This document shows, piece after piece, positions 24,610 to 37,640 of a stretch of DNA of 64,000 bases. The stretch is taken from NCBI GenBank assembly GCA_009823395.1, contig CM020509.1, positions 20,035,001 through 20,099,000 of the forward strand. Direction: 5' to 3'. A program made the translations under genes and the position numbers. The notes beneath the pieces were generated by a model. The model saw only the letters and a program-made list of their open reading frames with translations, had not been told where the DNA came from and did not search any database. Numbering within the stretch: position 1 is the first letter of the stretch; each line of letters opens with the position of its first letter. The stretch comes from Thamnaconus septentrionalis (lineage: Eukaryota; Chordata; Actinopteri; Tetraodontiformes; Monacanthidae).

Positions 24610-24914
24610 GAAGCGGGTGGCTTTCTTCCATCCCAAAGAGACAGGACAGAAAATAAAACCCCGATCATGATGCGATGAGTCGAATCAGAGGTGATAAGCA
24701 GTATCTTTGTCTCCCCACTTTCACCTCAGAACGGAAAAAAATGAAGTGGGGCAGGGGGAGGGAGAGGGTCAATAATTCAAACGTGCACTCGACGTGCACG
24801 TCTGCGCTGGACGCGCGCGGCTATCCGCTGATGAGAAAGAAATTAACGCTTGCCAAATGAGGTAATGAGATAATGAATGAGTGCGCTTAACTACATCCTG
24901 TAGTCTGTGAAATC

Positions 24915-24990
<76 letters not shown>
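24915..24990. repeat. (GA)n microsatellite
   Basis: GA array of about 76 bases with two small phase breaks. Confidence 0.95.
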
Positions 24991-24992
<2 letters not shown>

Positions 24993-25538
24993 CTGCACAC
25001 GTTGCCGTTTTCATCTTCATGCTTGAATATTTCTGTGTGTGTGTGTGTTGCGTCACCTCAAGAGCTTTTGGAAAACTCTGCTTTGTTGTTGGAAGTCGGC
25101 TTTTTTTTTTTTTTTCCTTTGGTGCAACATCTGCGGCTTGACCTCCCAGAATTGGCAGCCGGAGTCAAAAGATTGAAGCAGTGCCAGTTTCAATCTTCCG
25201 AGCAGGATTGTAGACTGAAGTGCCATGCTTTTCCTATCATATTTCATATTCATCATTTAGTTGATAATTTCAGAGTGACAACAACTTTCTGCCCAGGCTG
25301 CTGGAGCAGAACCCACTCCACTCATTGGACCATTTCTTATGAATTAATGCAGGCTTCTGATTGGCCTGAGCGTGGCTGTGCTTGACGCCCACAGCGCCAC
25401 CTCTTGGCTTGGAGTGGGTTCGCTCTGCATCGCCTGACAGCCTGGCTGCGCATTCACAGCAGATGAGGACAAGAATATTTAAAAATTGTCAGACGTATTG
25501 GAGAATTTCTTCTGTGCACCGGGAGGCTGGAAAAATAT

Positions 25539-25540
<2 letters not shown>

Positions 25541-25601
<61 letters not shown>

Positions 25602-25706
25602 GCCTCAATAAGAAAAACAATGCTGGACAGGCAGTTCATCATCAGGCCAGGAGGAGACAGAGAAAGATTAGAGTCCGTCCCAGCATTCACAGGAACATAA
25701 ACTGTG

Positions 25707-25755
<49 letters not shown>

Positions 25756-25887
25756 CATTGTAAGTAAGACTCTAAAAAAAAAAAAAGAAATGAAAAAAAA
25801 AATAAGAAAGGCTCAATTAAATTCAAAATGAGTTTGGCATCAACTTTGCTCCCAGTGCTTCCAGGATGTAAAACACACCTTATATTA

Positions 25888-25939
<52 letters not shown>
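25541..25939. repeat. Cluster of three CA/GT microsatellites
   Basis: A CA tract (25541-25599), a GT tract (25709-25752) and a second CA tract (25889-25939) sit within 400 bases. The opposite orientation of neighbouring tracts makes intramolecular pairing possible. Confidence 0.95.
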
Positions 25940-25940
<1 letters not shown>

Positions 25941-26087
25941 GTCCTGCATGTCTAAGGACGTCAGCATTGCTAAAATATGCATCATAATCCCTGAGCTTTA
26001 ATCATCTCTGTCTCTCTCTGTCTGCCTTTTTTTCTTTTCTTTTTTTTTGGCTGCGCGTGTGTCTGCGCTAGCTGCGGCGCCGCGCTA

Positions 26088-26088
<1 letters not shown>

Positions 26089-26129
<41 letters not shown>
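26089..26129. repeat. (CTG)n triplet repeat
   Basis: About 13.7 perfect CTG units, preceded by a near-palindrome with two GCTAGC words around GGCGCC (26066-26090). Confidence 0.95.
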
Positions 26130-26131
<2 letters not shown>

Positions 26132-26255
26132 CAGGCTGTTTGTATGTTAATGAGATGTGTCATCGACAACATAGCGGCTCGGCTAATGCAATCACAGCCA
26201 TTATCACGCTGATGATCTCTGTCCCGGACATTATTATCTCTCCTCTGTGTCGCTG

Positions 26256-26290
<35 letters not shown>

Positions 26291-26945
26291 TGGTCACGTG
26301 CTGCCTTCTGGCGGTCCCGCCTCCACTCTTCGTCCTCCTCCTCCTCCGCCACTCGCATACACTGATTTCCTGCTTTTCCTGGCTCCGCCCCTCCACCCAT
26401 CGGCCTTTTTCCGTCTAAGGAGCGGTGACAGTTCCACAAGTCTAATTGAGGAGACATCGTCAATTATCATCTGCGTTCGGGTCAGGGTAGGAAATTCATT
26501 CACCAAATTGATTAATACAAAACAATACATACATGACTAGATAAACTCAACTCTGATCACTTGATCAGATCATTGTGCAATAAATAAATACATAAATAAC
26601 TGGGCTAACAGTCACTCCAAGCCACCTTGGTTGCCATAAAATCGGACGCATAATGTCACGGTGCCTGAGAGCGCCACCCTGTGGTGGAGCCACGCGCTGC
26701 TTCAGGGTGTTTCATGGAACCTCTACCGGTCAGCGACCTGTGCCTAGCGGGGGGGCTACCTGTTGTACGCAAGCCCGATAGAGCGAGAGAGCGAGAGAGC
26801 GAGAGAGAGAGAGAGACGCAGGAAGTCATCATCATCATGTCAGGGGACACAAGGCCCCGCCCCCGAACACCCGGCCCCGCCCCCTCCCGAAGCCTCCTGC
26901 TGTTCTGACGCGACCTCGTCCATGTGGCTGCGACGCTCCGTCTGT

Positions 26946-26983
26946 CCTCCTCCTCCTCCTCCTCCTCCTCCTCCTCCTCCTCC
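26946..26983. repeat. (TCC)n triplet repeat
   Basis: About 12 uninterrupted units; reads as Pro, Ser or Leu runs on this strand and Gly or Glu runs on the other, and is not coding. Confidence 0.95.
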
Positions 26984-27357
26984 TTCAACCATTTCCTCTC
27001 CTTTCCAGTCTGTCTGACTGCGTGCGTGCGTGCGTGCATAGAGGCTTTTGCCTGCCAGCATTACCAGGCTGCACACAAACACACACACACCAACATAATC
27101 ACACGCGGAACTCACGCACACGCACACAAACACGCAAACACTGTGCACTGTCGTCTGTCTTGCATATATACAAACTGGCAGCCTGTAGTGTGTGTGTGTG
27201 TGTGTGTGTCTGTGTGTGTGTGTCTGAGAAAGATAATACAATTTTTTGGGACTCCGGCAGCAGTACCTCTTCTTCTACGTTGCTATGGTAACAAGCTCCG
27301 GACCAGAGACTGAGAGCGAGAAAGATGGATAGAGAGACCCCCAAGGACACACACGCG

Positions 27358-27404
<47 letters not shown>

Positions 27405-30400
27405 AACATACCTCCACAGCACCTTCCCCACTCTGTCTGTCTCAGACAAAAGGCTTTTCCAGCCAATTATCCGGGCCTGGCACATGAAGGGTTAACAGCT
27501 GCTCGGCGTCTGCACCACAGAGATTTTACCTCCAGCCATTCGGGTCTGGGCTGTAATCGCTGCACACACACTTATTCTGCCGTGTTGCATACGTTGCATT
27601 GCCAACTATGTGATAAAGCGTTTCCCAATTGAGTGGGGGGGGGGATTGCGAGGTGCCAGCTGAGCGGCACGGCGTGCACGGCCGCCCCGGCACGCCGTGA
27701 TTCATTGTCACTGTTGCCTAATGGTGAATCGATATCTGCGGCTCCGCAGATTGGACTTCGTTGAGCTAATTTGCATGTCTCTGCTGAGATGGAATCGCTG
27801 TGTTTCTACCGGACGTGAGGTGAAAATAAAATTAGAGTTTGATTTTGATTTTGTTGTTTGAGGAAAATCAATGTCGCGGGATCAAAAAGAAAAAGAAAAA
27901 AAGAGCGCAAATATCACAGTAAAATGCCAGTGTTGGCGAACCAAACACGCACCACAGGCCGAGTAAAATATGCTGTGGTTGCAGGCACGCTGGTTTATCT
28001 CGTTATTTTTCAAAATCAACTGTATTTTCTTGATGTATAATAAAGTATTGGGACACACCGTGGATGTTTGTTAATGCTTGTAAAAAAAAGTGCAATTGAA
28101 TCCACTGTTGAATTTAAAATACATGCTTATTTCCCCAGCATTTTCCAAAGGTGGGATCGGCAGCCTCGAAGATTTCTGATCCTAAATAAAAGCTCTCAAA
28201 TCTGCAAGGGCTGGTGCAATACATGACACATTAAAGCGTGCTGGCTATTTCAATTTGGGTGTTCAGTGAAAAAGGCTTAAAAGACCATCAAATATTTCAC
28301 ACGCATTTATTTGGGGGGGGTCACATGACACAAGCAGTGAAATCTGTTACACCGTCCGCCTCACAAGATTGTTATGAAGCTTGCAATAAGAAGATGAAGC
28401 CAAGTGTGTCCTTATAATTGATGCGAGTTATCATAATGATGTTAACATTATTATTCTGTAATTTAATGCTGTCTGTTCAGTTTTTTTGTTTTTGTTTTGC
28501 TGGTTTCAGTCTCACAAAAGGGAACTTTTGGAGAAATAATCACTAGCTTGGAGCAGCCTTGATGTGCAGCTACTTGGCTACCACAAGACCCCCTAAACTA
28601 AACAGCAGTGGAGTGTGCATAACAAAAACAAGGGGGTGGGGGGAAGAGGGGGCGGCAGCATAAAGGCCTAGAAACTCTTTAATAAGGTACCCAGAGGTTC
28701 ATTACAGCAAGCGCCATCTCAAAATAACTGCTATCCGCGATAGGGAGATTTGAGAGTACGCTGGAAGTTAGCGCTAGCTGCAGTAGCTGCAGTAGCTGCC
28801 ACGTGCTGTGTTGGACCTCGATGTGCCAACAAGCAGGGAGGTGTGTGAGGTGACAGACACAGGCTGCTGTCACTGCGGGGGGGTTTGTTGGTTGGAAAGC
28901 CTCCGTCATTTGTCTCATCCTTCAAGAGGAACAAAGTCTGGCCCCGTGGCACCGAGCTCAGCTGCGAAACGGCTCCTCGGAAAGAGAAGAAAGCCGCAGC
29001 GCCGGTGGCGGCGGCGGCGCCGCGCGCTCGCGCTTAGCGTATAGCGAGAGGTTGCGCAGGTTATCACCCGGCTTGTTCGGCGAATAAAGCCAAGGCCGAG
29101 CTGTTGCGTGCCAGACGCTCTGGCGCACTTGTGTGCCAAGCGGCGCTGCGATGCTACAACCTGCTACCTGCACTGATCCTCCGGGTGGATCCTCTGCACG
29201 CTGCACTCACACTATCAGATCCTTTTTCTGCAGAAAAGCCCCGAGGGCTCCACATATTCAACGGCGCTGTTCGCTCCGCGTGCTCTCAGTGTGAGGTGGC
29301 AGACGTACAAACCCTGATGGCACTGTGGCTCTCACTGGAGAGGCTCCGGAGTGCCATCGACACAATCGCGATCAATCCATCGCATCCGAAAGCATCTGAG
29401 GCTCCAAAGATCTCACCGGACATTGGCCTTGACAGTGAACTGCAGATAGAAAAAGTGGAGGCACTTCAGCAATTGGACAGACCCCCGGTTTAACTAATCA
29501 TTTATTTATTTATTAGCAGGGATAAACACCCTCTTAATATTCAAGAAGAGACTCAGCCAAGAAAACGCCCGAGTCTGGACTTAAATCTTTATCTTTAAAT
29601 CTCCATCCGATTTACATATCAGTGAGTTAGTTAAAGAAAAAAAAAAAAAAAAAACACTCAGCAGTTTAAACACAAAGGTGCTGAAGAGCAATCTGAACGG
29701 GTAATCAGATGATTATTGACGTGAATAGTCTCATTAGAACCACAAAATGAGGACATCAAACGGATTAACGCTAAAAACCTCCTCTTAATTTGTACCTGGG
29801 CACCACAGAAGAAGAGGGGCCCTGGCAGTGCGTTTCTAGGTCAGTCCTTCCTGCATGGCAGACCATCAAGGCCGCCCACGTAGCAACTCTGGGGATGCGA
29901 TGTTTTGAGAGGCCTAGTTCTTCGGCAGATTCAGACAGACAAGGACTTTGTATTCTGTCAGCGTGAAAACGTCAGATGGGACCTGGAATCTGTTTTCAGT
30001 TGTTATCTCGTCTCAGGCACAGGCTGGCTCACAGTGATGTGGCGCTGCGCACTGACTCAGCCAGCTCTGGCAAAAAAAAAAAAAAGGACAAAAAAAAAAT
30101 ACCGCACTCACGTGAAGCCAGACCCAAAGATCCGTTTGTCAACAGTGCGGACAGATATTGTCCTGTTACTGCTAGTTAGGCATCATTTCTGTCACAGAGT
30201 CGTGTTGACTGATTTCGTTTTTCTTTTTGTTTTTCTTTTTTTTTCTAGGAGCGACCGTGATCGTGAATCAACAAGCCAAAACGGGCAGGGGAAAGCGAGA
30301 TGATTTTTGCAGCACTTAATTGTTGACAAAAATATTTTTTGAATACATTTAAGGGAAGGCTAAGATAACCATAGTGCTGCCAGTTTAGCGGCTGTTTAGC

Positions 30401-32551
30401 GAATGTTTAATTAAACTGCTACAGTGACAAATTTAGCAAGTTGGGGAAAACAATACTGTGGATATTGTTGTGAGGCAACATATTCTGACTCGTAGCATTA
30501 TTATGATATTCCGGTCACTACAGCCATTCTTAAGATCACTGAGGACTTGTGAATAATTACAGCAATTACATTTTGCAATTCGATCACAATGAATTCACGA
30601 CGTTTTTGAGAAAAAAATGACAAGGCAAATTTCGACAAATTTTCCTTCAACAGGGATTATGTTAGCTCCAGTCAGTTTAGTTTTGAACCCACAAATCAAC
30701 AGCGTCATCTCACTAAACCTTGACTTGGAATAAGGACAAAAATGTTACTCATAAAATTTTTCCCTGATGTGAAAAATGTAAAGTTTGGGATGTTTTACAG
30801 GGAGCCTGAATGCCAATAATATGAGAGTACATATTTGGGCAAAAATATATCGTCAACATGCCAAATCTACATGTTCACGGTGACCAAAATGATAGTGGCT
30901 GCAATGTGACGGCCGTTCCGACACAACTGATGTTTTTATTTTTTTTTGTCACAACAGACACATTCAGCTTTTTGTTTTCAGCTCAGACACTAAAGACTGG
31001 CAGTCCACGTGTCAGCATCTTTGACCAGGGATCGCACTCGCGGCCGACAGGACTTTATAAGTACAACAATGTGTGTCATGCTATCTATAAAGCACGTTTG
31101 AAGCACAAAGATACAGAGCAATGCCTTTGAAAGTTTACAGCTGGCGTCTCCTAAGAAGCAGCGTGGCCACATGTGTGATCGCTACGCCTTGAATAGAAAA
31201 GGCCTGATGCTTGAAAATAAAGGAGGACGATATTTCAAAGCAACGTGAGGCTTTAAAGATTTAATACCTAAAGATCTACATTGATAACACAATCACACCA
31301 GGCAAGATTAAAAAAAAAAAAAAATAGCGAGAAAGTGGGAAGCAGGAGTGAAAACGATAAGGTGGAAACAAAGCGCCGAGGAGAGCGGGCTAAATAAACA
31401 GCATATAAAGTGCTGCTGGGAATTACGTGTTCATGTGAGAACTTGTGGGAGGTGGGAGATGTGCAGGGCTCAGTGTTTATGTGTTGTTATTTACAGTGCC
31501 ATTAACAATTTGACCTGCTTTTTCCTTTCTTTCTTGCGAGGATGGAGCCCCGCAGTGGGAGCGGCTCCATTGTTGTTGCTCAGGTTTATTATCCTTATTA
31601 TTTGCCTCCAGCTGTTGCACACTTTCCCCACGGGGGCCTGAATGATGAGCAAACACTTCAAACAAATGTTGCTCCTTATTTTTTCCTAATGGCGCCACTA
31701 AAAATAACACTCAGAGCCGGAAACCGCTGCAAGTATTTCAACATCAATATCAGCGGCGTTGTCTTTCACAAAGGGCTTTCCTGCGAGAGTCTCGTTGAAA
31801 TGGATGTCGGGAGTCAGAATGGAGTCACCCAAATTTACAAAAAAGGAAGAAAAACATGCACGCCGCAGGAAAAGATGAAAGTGTAAAAATGTTTTCCGAC
31901 AAAATGTTTGTATTAAAATATGATCACCTTCGAAAAGGTGAGTGGTGCCTTTCATCAATGCAGCAATGTCTGAAGAAATGTATTAAAAATTCTTCAGACA
32001 TGAATCTTTCTGAAAGAGGCTCTGCGACTGTGTTTATTCAATACTTGATGAAAGAACTGCTGTGTGAAAATGAGTAAGAGGTTCAAGGCTTTGGGCTTCT
32101 GTCTGCACTGAGTGGTGGCAAGTCAAAGTCACACAAGCTTGGATAATTGTGCACTCAGGAGAAGAAAAAAAACCATTAGATATACTCATTATTCTTTGAC
32201 TTTTACAGCTCTGGCACTAGCATATCTGTTCTGGCTTTGCACTTTTTCCAATTACGTTGCCAAATAGCAGTAAAAAAAGGTTCTAATCGCACCTCCCTTT
32301 GTTTCAAAGTGAACTTGCACTTCTATTAAATTCACTGTTTTCCAGCACTGTTTATCAGGAATGTTTAAACCAACTGCACTGTCGGGATATTTTCAACCGA
32401 TCTCACTTTTTGCCTCACAACAGTATCTTAAATGTTTGGCTGTGGGTTGAACTATAAAAGCAAGTCGTGATTTGAGGTTAGGATGAGTAAGATATGAGGC
32501 GTGTAGTGTCAGCCATGCTAGGATTAGGCTACATAATAAAAATAAAATGAT

Positions 32552-33143
32552 GGCTGTGTCTCAATTCAGGGTCTGCATCCTTCGAAGCATGCATTTGAAG
32601 GCCAGTTGCGTCACAGCACTGCGCGAAGGCTTGTCCCAATTCCCAAAAATCCAAAGGACGCTCCAAATACGCCCTCGAAATGCGCCCTACTTTTAGCCGA
32701 TTCGAAGGATGCACCGCTACTATGCTTCGCGTCCTTCTATATCCCAGGATGCTTTGCGTGCTGCTGCAAAGCATCCTGGGATCCTGGCAAGTCAGCTGAA
32801 ATGGCGGCATCTACTGGCAAAGACACGACATATAAATTCAAGTATTCAAATTTCATATAAAACATTACGTTTTTACTTAGGGTTTTTACTTATTTGAACA
32901 TCCAACGCCATCGGTTGGATGGCTAACCAATGGTTAGCTTGATGCTATAAAAACGTCACTTCCGGGGATGGCCAGCAGGAGGGAACGGCGGTGACGCAAC
33001 CAGGAAATACGCCGAAGGCTAGACCGTCCCATGTGGTTACCGGGGAGGCGGGTTTGGGTTCTCGGCCGGGTCCTTCGGAGGACCCGCCTTCCGACGGAGG
33101 ACGCTTCCTTCGAAGGATGCAGACCTTGAATTGAGACACAGCC
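32552..33143. mobile_element. MITE with 36-bp terminal inverted repeats
   Basis: The 592-bp element starts GGCTGTGTCTCAATTCAG (32552) and ends with its complement. The inverted repeats (32552-32587 and 33108-33143) match at 35 of 36 positions. The flanks suggest a 3-bp duplication GAT on each side (32549-32551 and 33144-33146). Inside, 32741-32757 and 32766-32782 form a perfect 17-bp stem with an 8-base loop containing ATCCCAGGATGC. No transposase frame exists. The 3-bp duplication would suit PIF/Harbinger but this is not certain. Confidence 0.85.
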
Positions 33144-33151
33144 GATGACTC

Positions 33152-34214
33152 TCCATGATGAGTCCCCGCAACGCCTTCCCACAATGACCAGTCCCCATGA
33201 TGACCAGTCAGCACAATGACCAGTCCCCATGATGACCAGTCCCCATGATGACCAGTCCCCGCAATCCCTTCCCACAATGACCAGTCCCCATGATGACCAG
33301 TCAGCACAATGACCAGTCCCCATGATGACCAGTCCCCATGATAACCAGTCAGCACAATGACCAGTCCCCATGATGACCAGTCCCCGCAATCCCTTCCAAC
33401 AATGACAAGTCCCCACAATGACAAGTCCCCAAGATAACCAGTCAGCACAATGACAAGTCCCCATGATGACCAGTCAGGACAATGACCAGTCCCCACGGTG
33501 ACCAGTCCCCATGATGACCAGTCCCCATGATGACCAGTCCCCATTATGACCAGTCAATACAATGACCAGTCCCCATGATGACCAGTCCCTGCAACGCCTT
33601 CCCACAATGACCAGTCCCCATGATGACCAGTCCCCATTATGACCAGTCAATACAATGACCAGTCCCCATGATGACCAGTCCCCATGATGACCAGTCCCTG
33701 CAACGCCTTCCCACAATGACCAGTCCCCATGATGACCAGTCCCCACGGTGACCAGTCCCCATGATGACCAGTCCCCATGATGACCAGTCCCCGCAATCCC
33801 TTCCCACAATGACAAGTCCCCACAATGACAAGTCCCCATGATAACCAGTCAGCACAATGACAAGTCCCCATGATGACCAGTCAGTACAATGACCAGTCCC
33901 CACGGTGACCAGTCCCCATGATGACCAGTCCCACCAACGCCTTCCCACAATGACCGGTCCCCATGATGACCAGTCCCCATGATGACAAGTACCCACAATG
34001 ACCAGTCCCCATGATGACCAGTCCCCATGATGACCAGTCCCCATGATGACAAGTACCCACAACGACAAGTCCCCACAATGACAAGTCCCCATGATGACCA
34101 GTCAGTACAATGACCAGTCCCCATGATGACCAGTCCCCATGATGACCAGTCCCAGGAACGACGAGACCCTGCAAAGACGAGTCCCCACAAGGACGAGTCC
34201 CCACGATGAGTCCC
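33152..34214. repeat. 16-bp minisatellite array
   Basis: The unit is close to CCCCATGATGACCAGT, with variants such as CAGCACAATGACCAGT and CCCACGGTGACCAGT. At about 1.06 kb it holds roughly 65 units. A marker variant containing GCAA(C/T)SCCTTCC recurs at about 33168, 33262, 33388, 33594, 33703, 33792 and 33934, implying a higher-order arrangement. Because 16 is not a multiple of 3 and the unit lacks stops on the minus strand, all minus frames stay open and give spurious Gly-Asp-Trp-Ser-rich proteins. Its left edge touches the MITE at 32552-33143. Confidence 0.95.
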
Positions 34215-37070
34215 CAAACCAACAGTGGCAGACACGTGTGTGTGGGTTTCCTGTGAACTGTGAAAACAATACAATCTCTGGAGTATACAAGCCTTCACAT
34301 GACAAGTACTGACACATCTCCCCCTTGCCTCTGCACAAGAGTCACAGCAAAATACAAAAAAAACAAAAAACAACAAAAAAAAAAAAACACACACTACCCA
34401 AAATGCATCTGGTCTAACTCCCGAGTTGCCCGTGAGCGGCTGTCCTGAGACTGCTTTTAAAGAATCAGGCTGATGAGCCACGCTCCACTTGACTTCATCT
34501 GTCATCATTTGCCAGCGAGAGTCAAACTTAATGAAAGTGAAACACGGCAGAGCATCAGATACACAAAACAACACCCTGGGATCGATACGCATTTAGACCG
34601 CCCGCCTGTGCATGGCTGCACACACACACACACACACGCACGCACGTAATGCAAATGCACACACACACACACACACACACACTTAGTGCATTGATCTGCT
34701 CCCTGTTAGTCATTTTCTCCAGCAGCTGTATGTGCAGGACTGAAGGCTCCTGGCTTACAGTCCTTCCTCGCCAAACCACCGCACATCGATCCACGGGGTT
34801 AATGAGGCTCAACTTTGTTTTGTTGTTTTTGTTTTTTTTTTACTCTTCTGTGTCTTTCTGCTGTTTTTTTTTTTTTGTTTTGTTTTTTTCATAACTGCAT
34901 ACAATTATAACGTGAAATCCCCTCGTTTGGGGTGGATGAAACGTATCTGGAGCTGGCCCACAATTGACTGGGGTTCCTCACGGCCCCGACGAATGCACAG
35001 TGATGGGAAATATTTGATTTGATTTTGATTTGATTTAAGTATTTACTTTCAATATGAAGAGGGAAGGAGAAGAAAAACAAAACAAAACACTGAAACAAAG
35101 ACAAATACAAATACAGAGTCAAAATAATGAACAACAACAACAATCTTCCTTCCTGCCCGAAACAGAAAACACGTTTACAGAAAAGGCCCGACGGGAGACC
35201 CGGAGGGAGGGAAAGGGTGAAAAACGACAGACCCATCCTCTAGCAACCACACTCTTGGTCCTCATTTTTCTTCCCAAGACTACCTCTTCTTCCACGGTGT
35301 GGTGGTCGGTAGGGACGGAGAGGTGGAGATCCAGCTCAACCTCCCACAGTCGAAACGACCGGTTTCAAGCTGAAGCAGTTTCAACTTTGGATTCATTAAA
35401 ATGATGCTCGGCACTGAAACACACCTCAGTGTCCATGCCGCCGTGGCAGAAGGATATAAAGTGCGACAGAAGAAAGGAAAAATACCAACAAAGCAAACCA
35501 CCACCAACAGCAACCTCACTCTGAGAAAGAAGAAATGCTTTTCTCTCTTTTCTCTGTCCATCCACTGTCAAATCAGCAGTAAAAAAAAAAAAAAAAAAAG
35601 TTTTTATTTCTATTATCGTCTCAGTCAAAAAGGATAAGTGGGGAATTATACCATAAGCCATTGTAGTAAAGCTTACAAGTGATTATCTGTTGGGAAAATA
35701 TAATTATAGAGGCCCCGCAGTGATACCAAGAAATCACTTAGATGGAATCATCACACATCCCGTTATCACAACAACCTCCCTGCGCTAAAGCAGTGACTGA
35801 TTACCACGTGTGTCAGGATTTGAGCTAATAGGGCTCCAGCCTCCACTATGTAACGCTAACGTCACTCTGAGTGTTTTTGGGTAATCACCTCCATGATGGA
35901 CGAGGACCAGATTTTGTGCTCGGCAACCGCGGTTCACCGAGAAAGTCAACAGCAATTTCCTGAGACAGCTTCTTGTTTGTTGCTAATCATGTTTTCAAAA
36001 GTTCACCAAACGCCTCCTTTGATTTTGATCTGAAACGTATTGACAGGACAGCACGAGAACGGAGATTAAAAGAAGAAAAACCTCGTTTAAGACACTGATG
36101 AGGGTATGTTTCTCTAATCTTCATCTTTATTACTTTCAGGACAAACAATGAATCTGCCATTAGAAATACACAGACGAGCGATAAGGGGGTGAAAAGCGAG
36201 GGCAGTGCGATGTTATTAAAAACCACGAAGGAGAAGCAAGAAAAGAGAGGCTGCGGGTTGGAAGTGATTGCTGCTGCCAAAGAGCCTAGCAGGGGCTGTT
36301 ACAGCTGCAGCAGTTTCATCAGAAGTGGGTGGCATTTTCACTGACAGAAGAAGAACAACAAAAAAAAAAGAAAAAAAAAGCACAGAACAATTTTTCTTTT
36401 TTCCCCCCCAGCGGACGAAATTATTTGGCTTTTCTTGTAAAAAAAAAAAGGATTTGGACAGACCTGCATTCACAGCGGCTAGCTGCTAGCTTGAATATGC
36501 AGAACACTTGAATGCGACAGTCAGAGTCGTCTACCTCCATGGCCTCCTACTGCTGCACCTATGTATATCATTTGTATATATTTTGTATATTTTAGGTATA
36601 TGTTTAAAAAAATGCACATGTTAATGTACACCTGTATATATATATAATGTATACTTGTATATATATTTTTCTTTTATTTTACTACCGAGTTGCTCATTGT
36701 TTACTTTTTTTTTTTTCTTTACTTTTGTTGACCATCTTCTCATTTTTGTTTTTTTTTTAAGCTAATTGGAGAGAACGTAGCTAAACCAGAGTCAAATTCC
36801 CTGTTTGGCATGCACAAACTTGGCCAATGAAGCTGATTCCGACTGAGTTGAAAAAAAAATTGTATTCTTCCCTGGCACTGCCTTCCTTGCAAACGCTCTC
36901 TAAATGCTCTTTACTTAGATGGATACGTCTGATAAATCCAGACGACTCCGGAAACGCTCCACCCGGCTTTGCAAGGTGACACGCTGCTGGGGGGCTGCAG
37001 ATAAATCTATAGGTCAAAGAAAAACAACACACTTCAAGCGCTTCACCCTGGCAGCCCTGTTCACACGCGG

Positions 37071-37113
<43 letters not shown>

Positions 37114-37595
37114 TAATGACGTACTTGCAGTGGAGCACAATTGGAGTGTTTGTCAAATACGGACACGATAAGGAAGAGCAGCAATTCTCAGGCAAGTGGT
37201 CGTGTTTTATCAGGAGGAGGCCATCATTTAGAGCACTGCTCGTGTGACTGATACAGCTGAAAAGGCAGAGGAGGGGTCGGGTGGGGAGGGAGGTAAAAAA
37301 AAAAAAAAAAAGATATCTTCCACGGTTGTTATATTTTCAGTAGGAAGCTGCGCCCTGATGTCAAAGGTACAAAACAAATGAGATTTGTGGCTTTCTTTTC
37401 GAGGGTGGATAAAAGACCCTGAGAGCGATTCCGCCGAGGACGGATGTGAGAGGTCGACGTTTAAAGTGAATGCTAATGGCCATCACAGAGACTCACCGTG
37501 AACCCATCATGGGAGCCTGCCAAGGGCTCCGAGAGCGCCGCTAAAGCACATCCAGGCTGGTAGACGTGATAAAAAAATAAAACATATACTGGCAT

Positions 37596-37598
<3 letters not shown>

Positions 37599-37639
<41 letters not shown>
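37599..37639. repeat. (GA)n microsatellite
   Basis: Perfect GA tract of about 41 bases. Confidence 0.95.

Positions 37640-37640
<1 letters not shown>

Larger units (their letters stand above)
23095..32551 (-). other. aff2: aff2 intron 1, second block
   Basis: No exon is supported. Simple repeats include CA at 24572-24606, GA at 24915-24990, CA at 25541-25599, GT at 25709-25752, CA at 25889-25939, CTG at 26089-26129, CA at 26255-26287, GA at 26782-26815, TCC at 26946-26983, GT at 27188-27222 and CA at 27349-27400. The section 27500-27830 is repeat-free and has homeodomain/octamer-like words. A GC-rich patch lies at 28930-29160. Confidence 0.7.

Noticed and set aside
29104..29493. 129-residue plus-strand open frame in a moderately GC-rich region
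   Set aside because: Not low complexity, but I recognise no family and see no supporting splice or promoter signals; treated as chance.
33152..34214. CRISPR-like repeat array
   Set aside because: The repeats are directly tandem with no unique spacers, and the genome is a vertebrate's.
32934..34592. Several overlapping minus-strand open frames of 121-247 residues rich in GDWSSWGLVI
   Set aside because: They are translations of the 16-bp minisatellite in different frames; the unit lacks stop codons on that strand.
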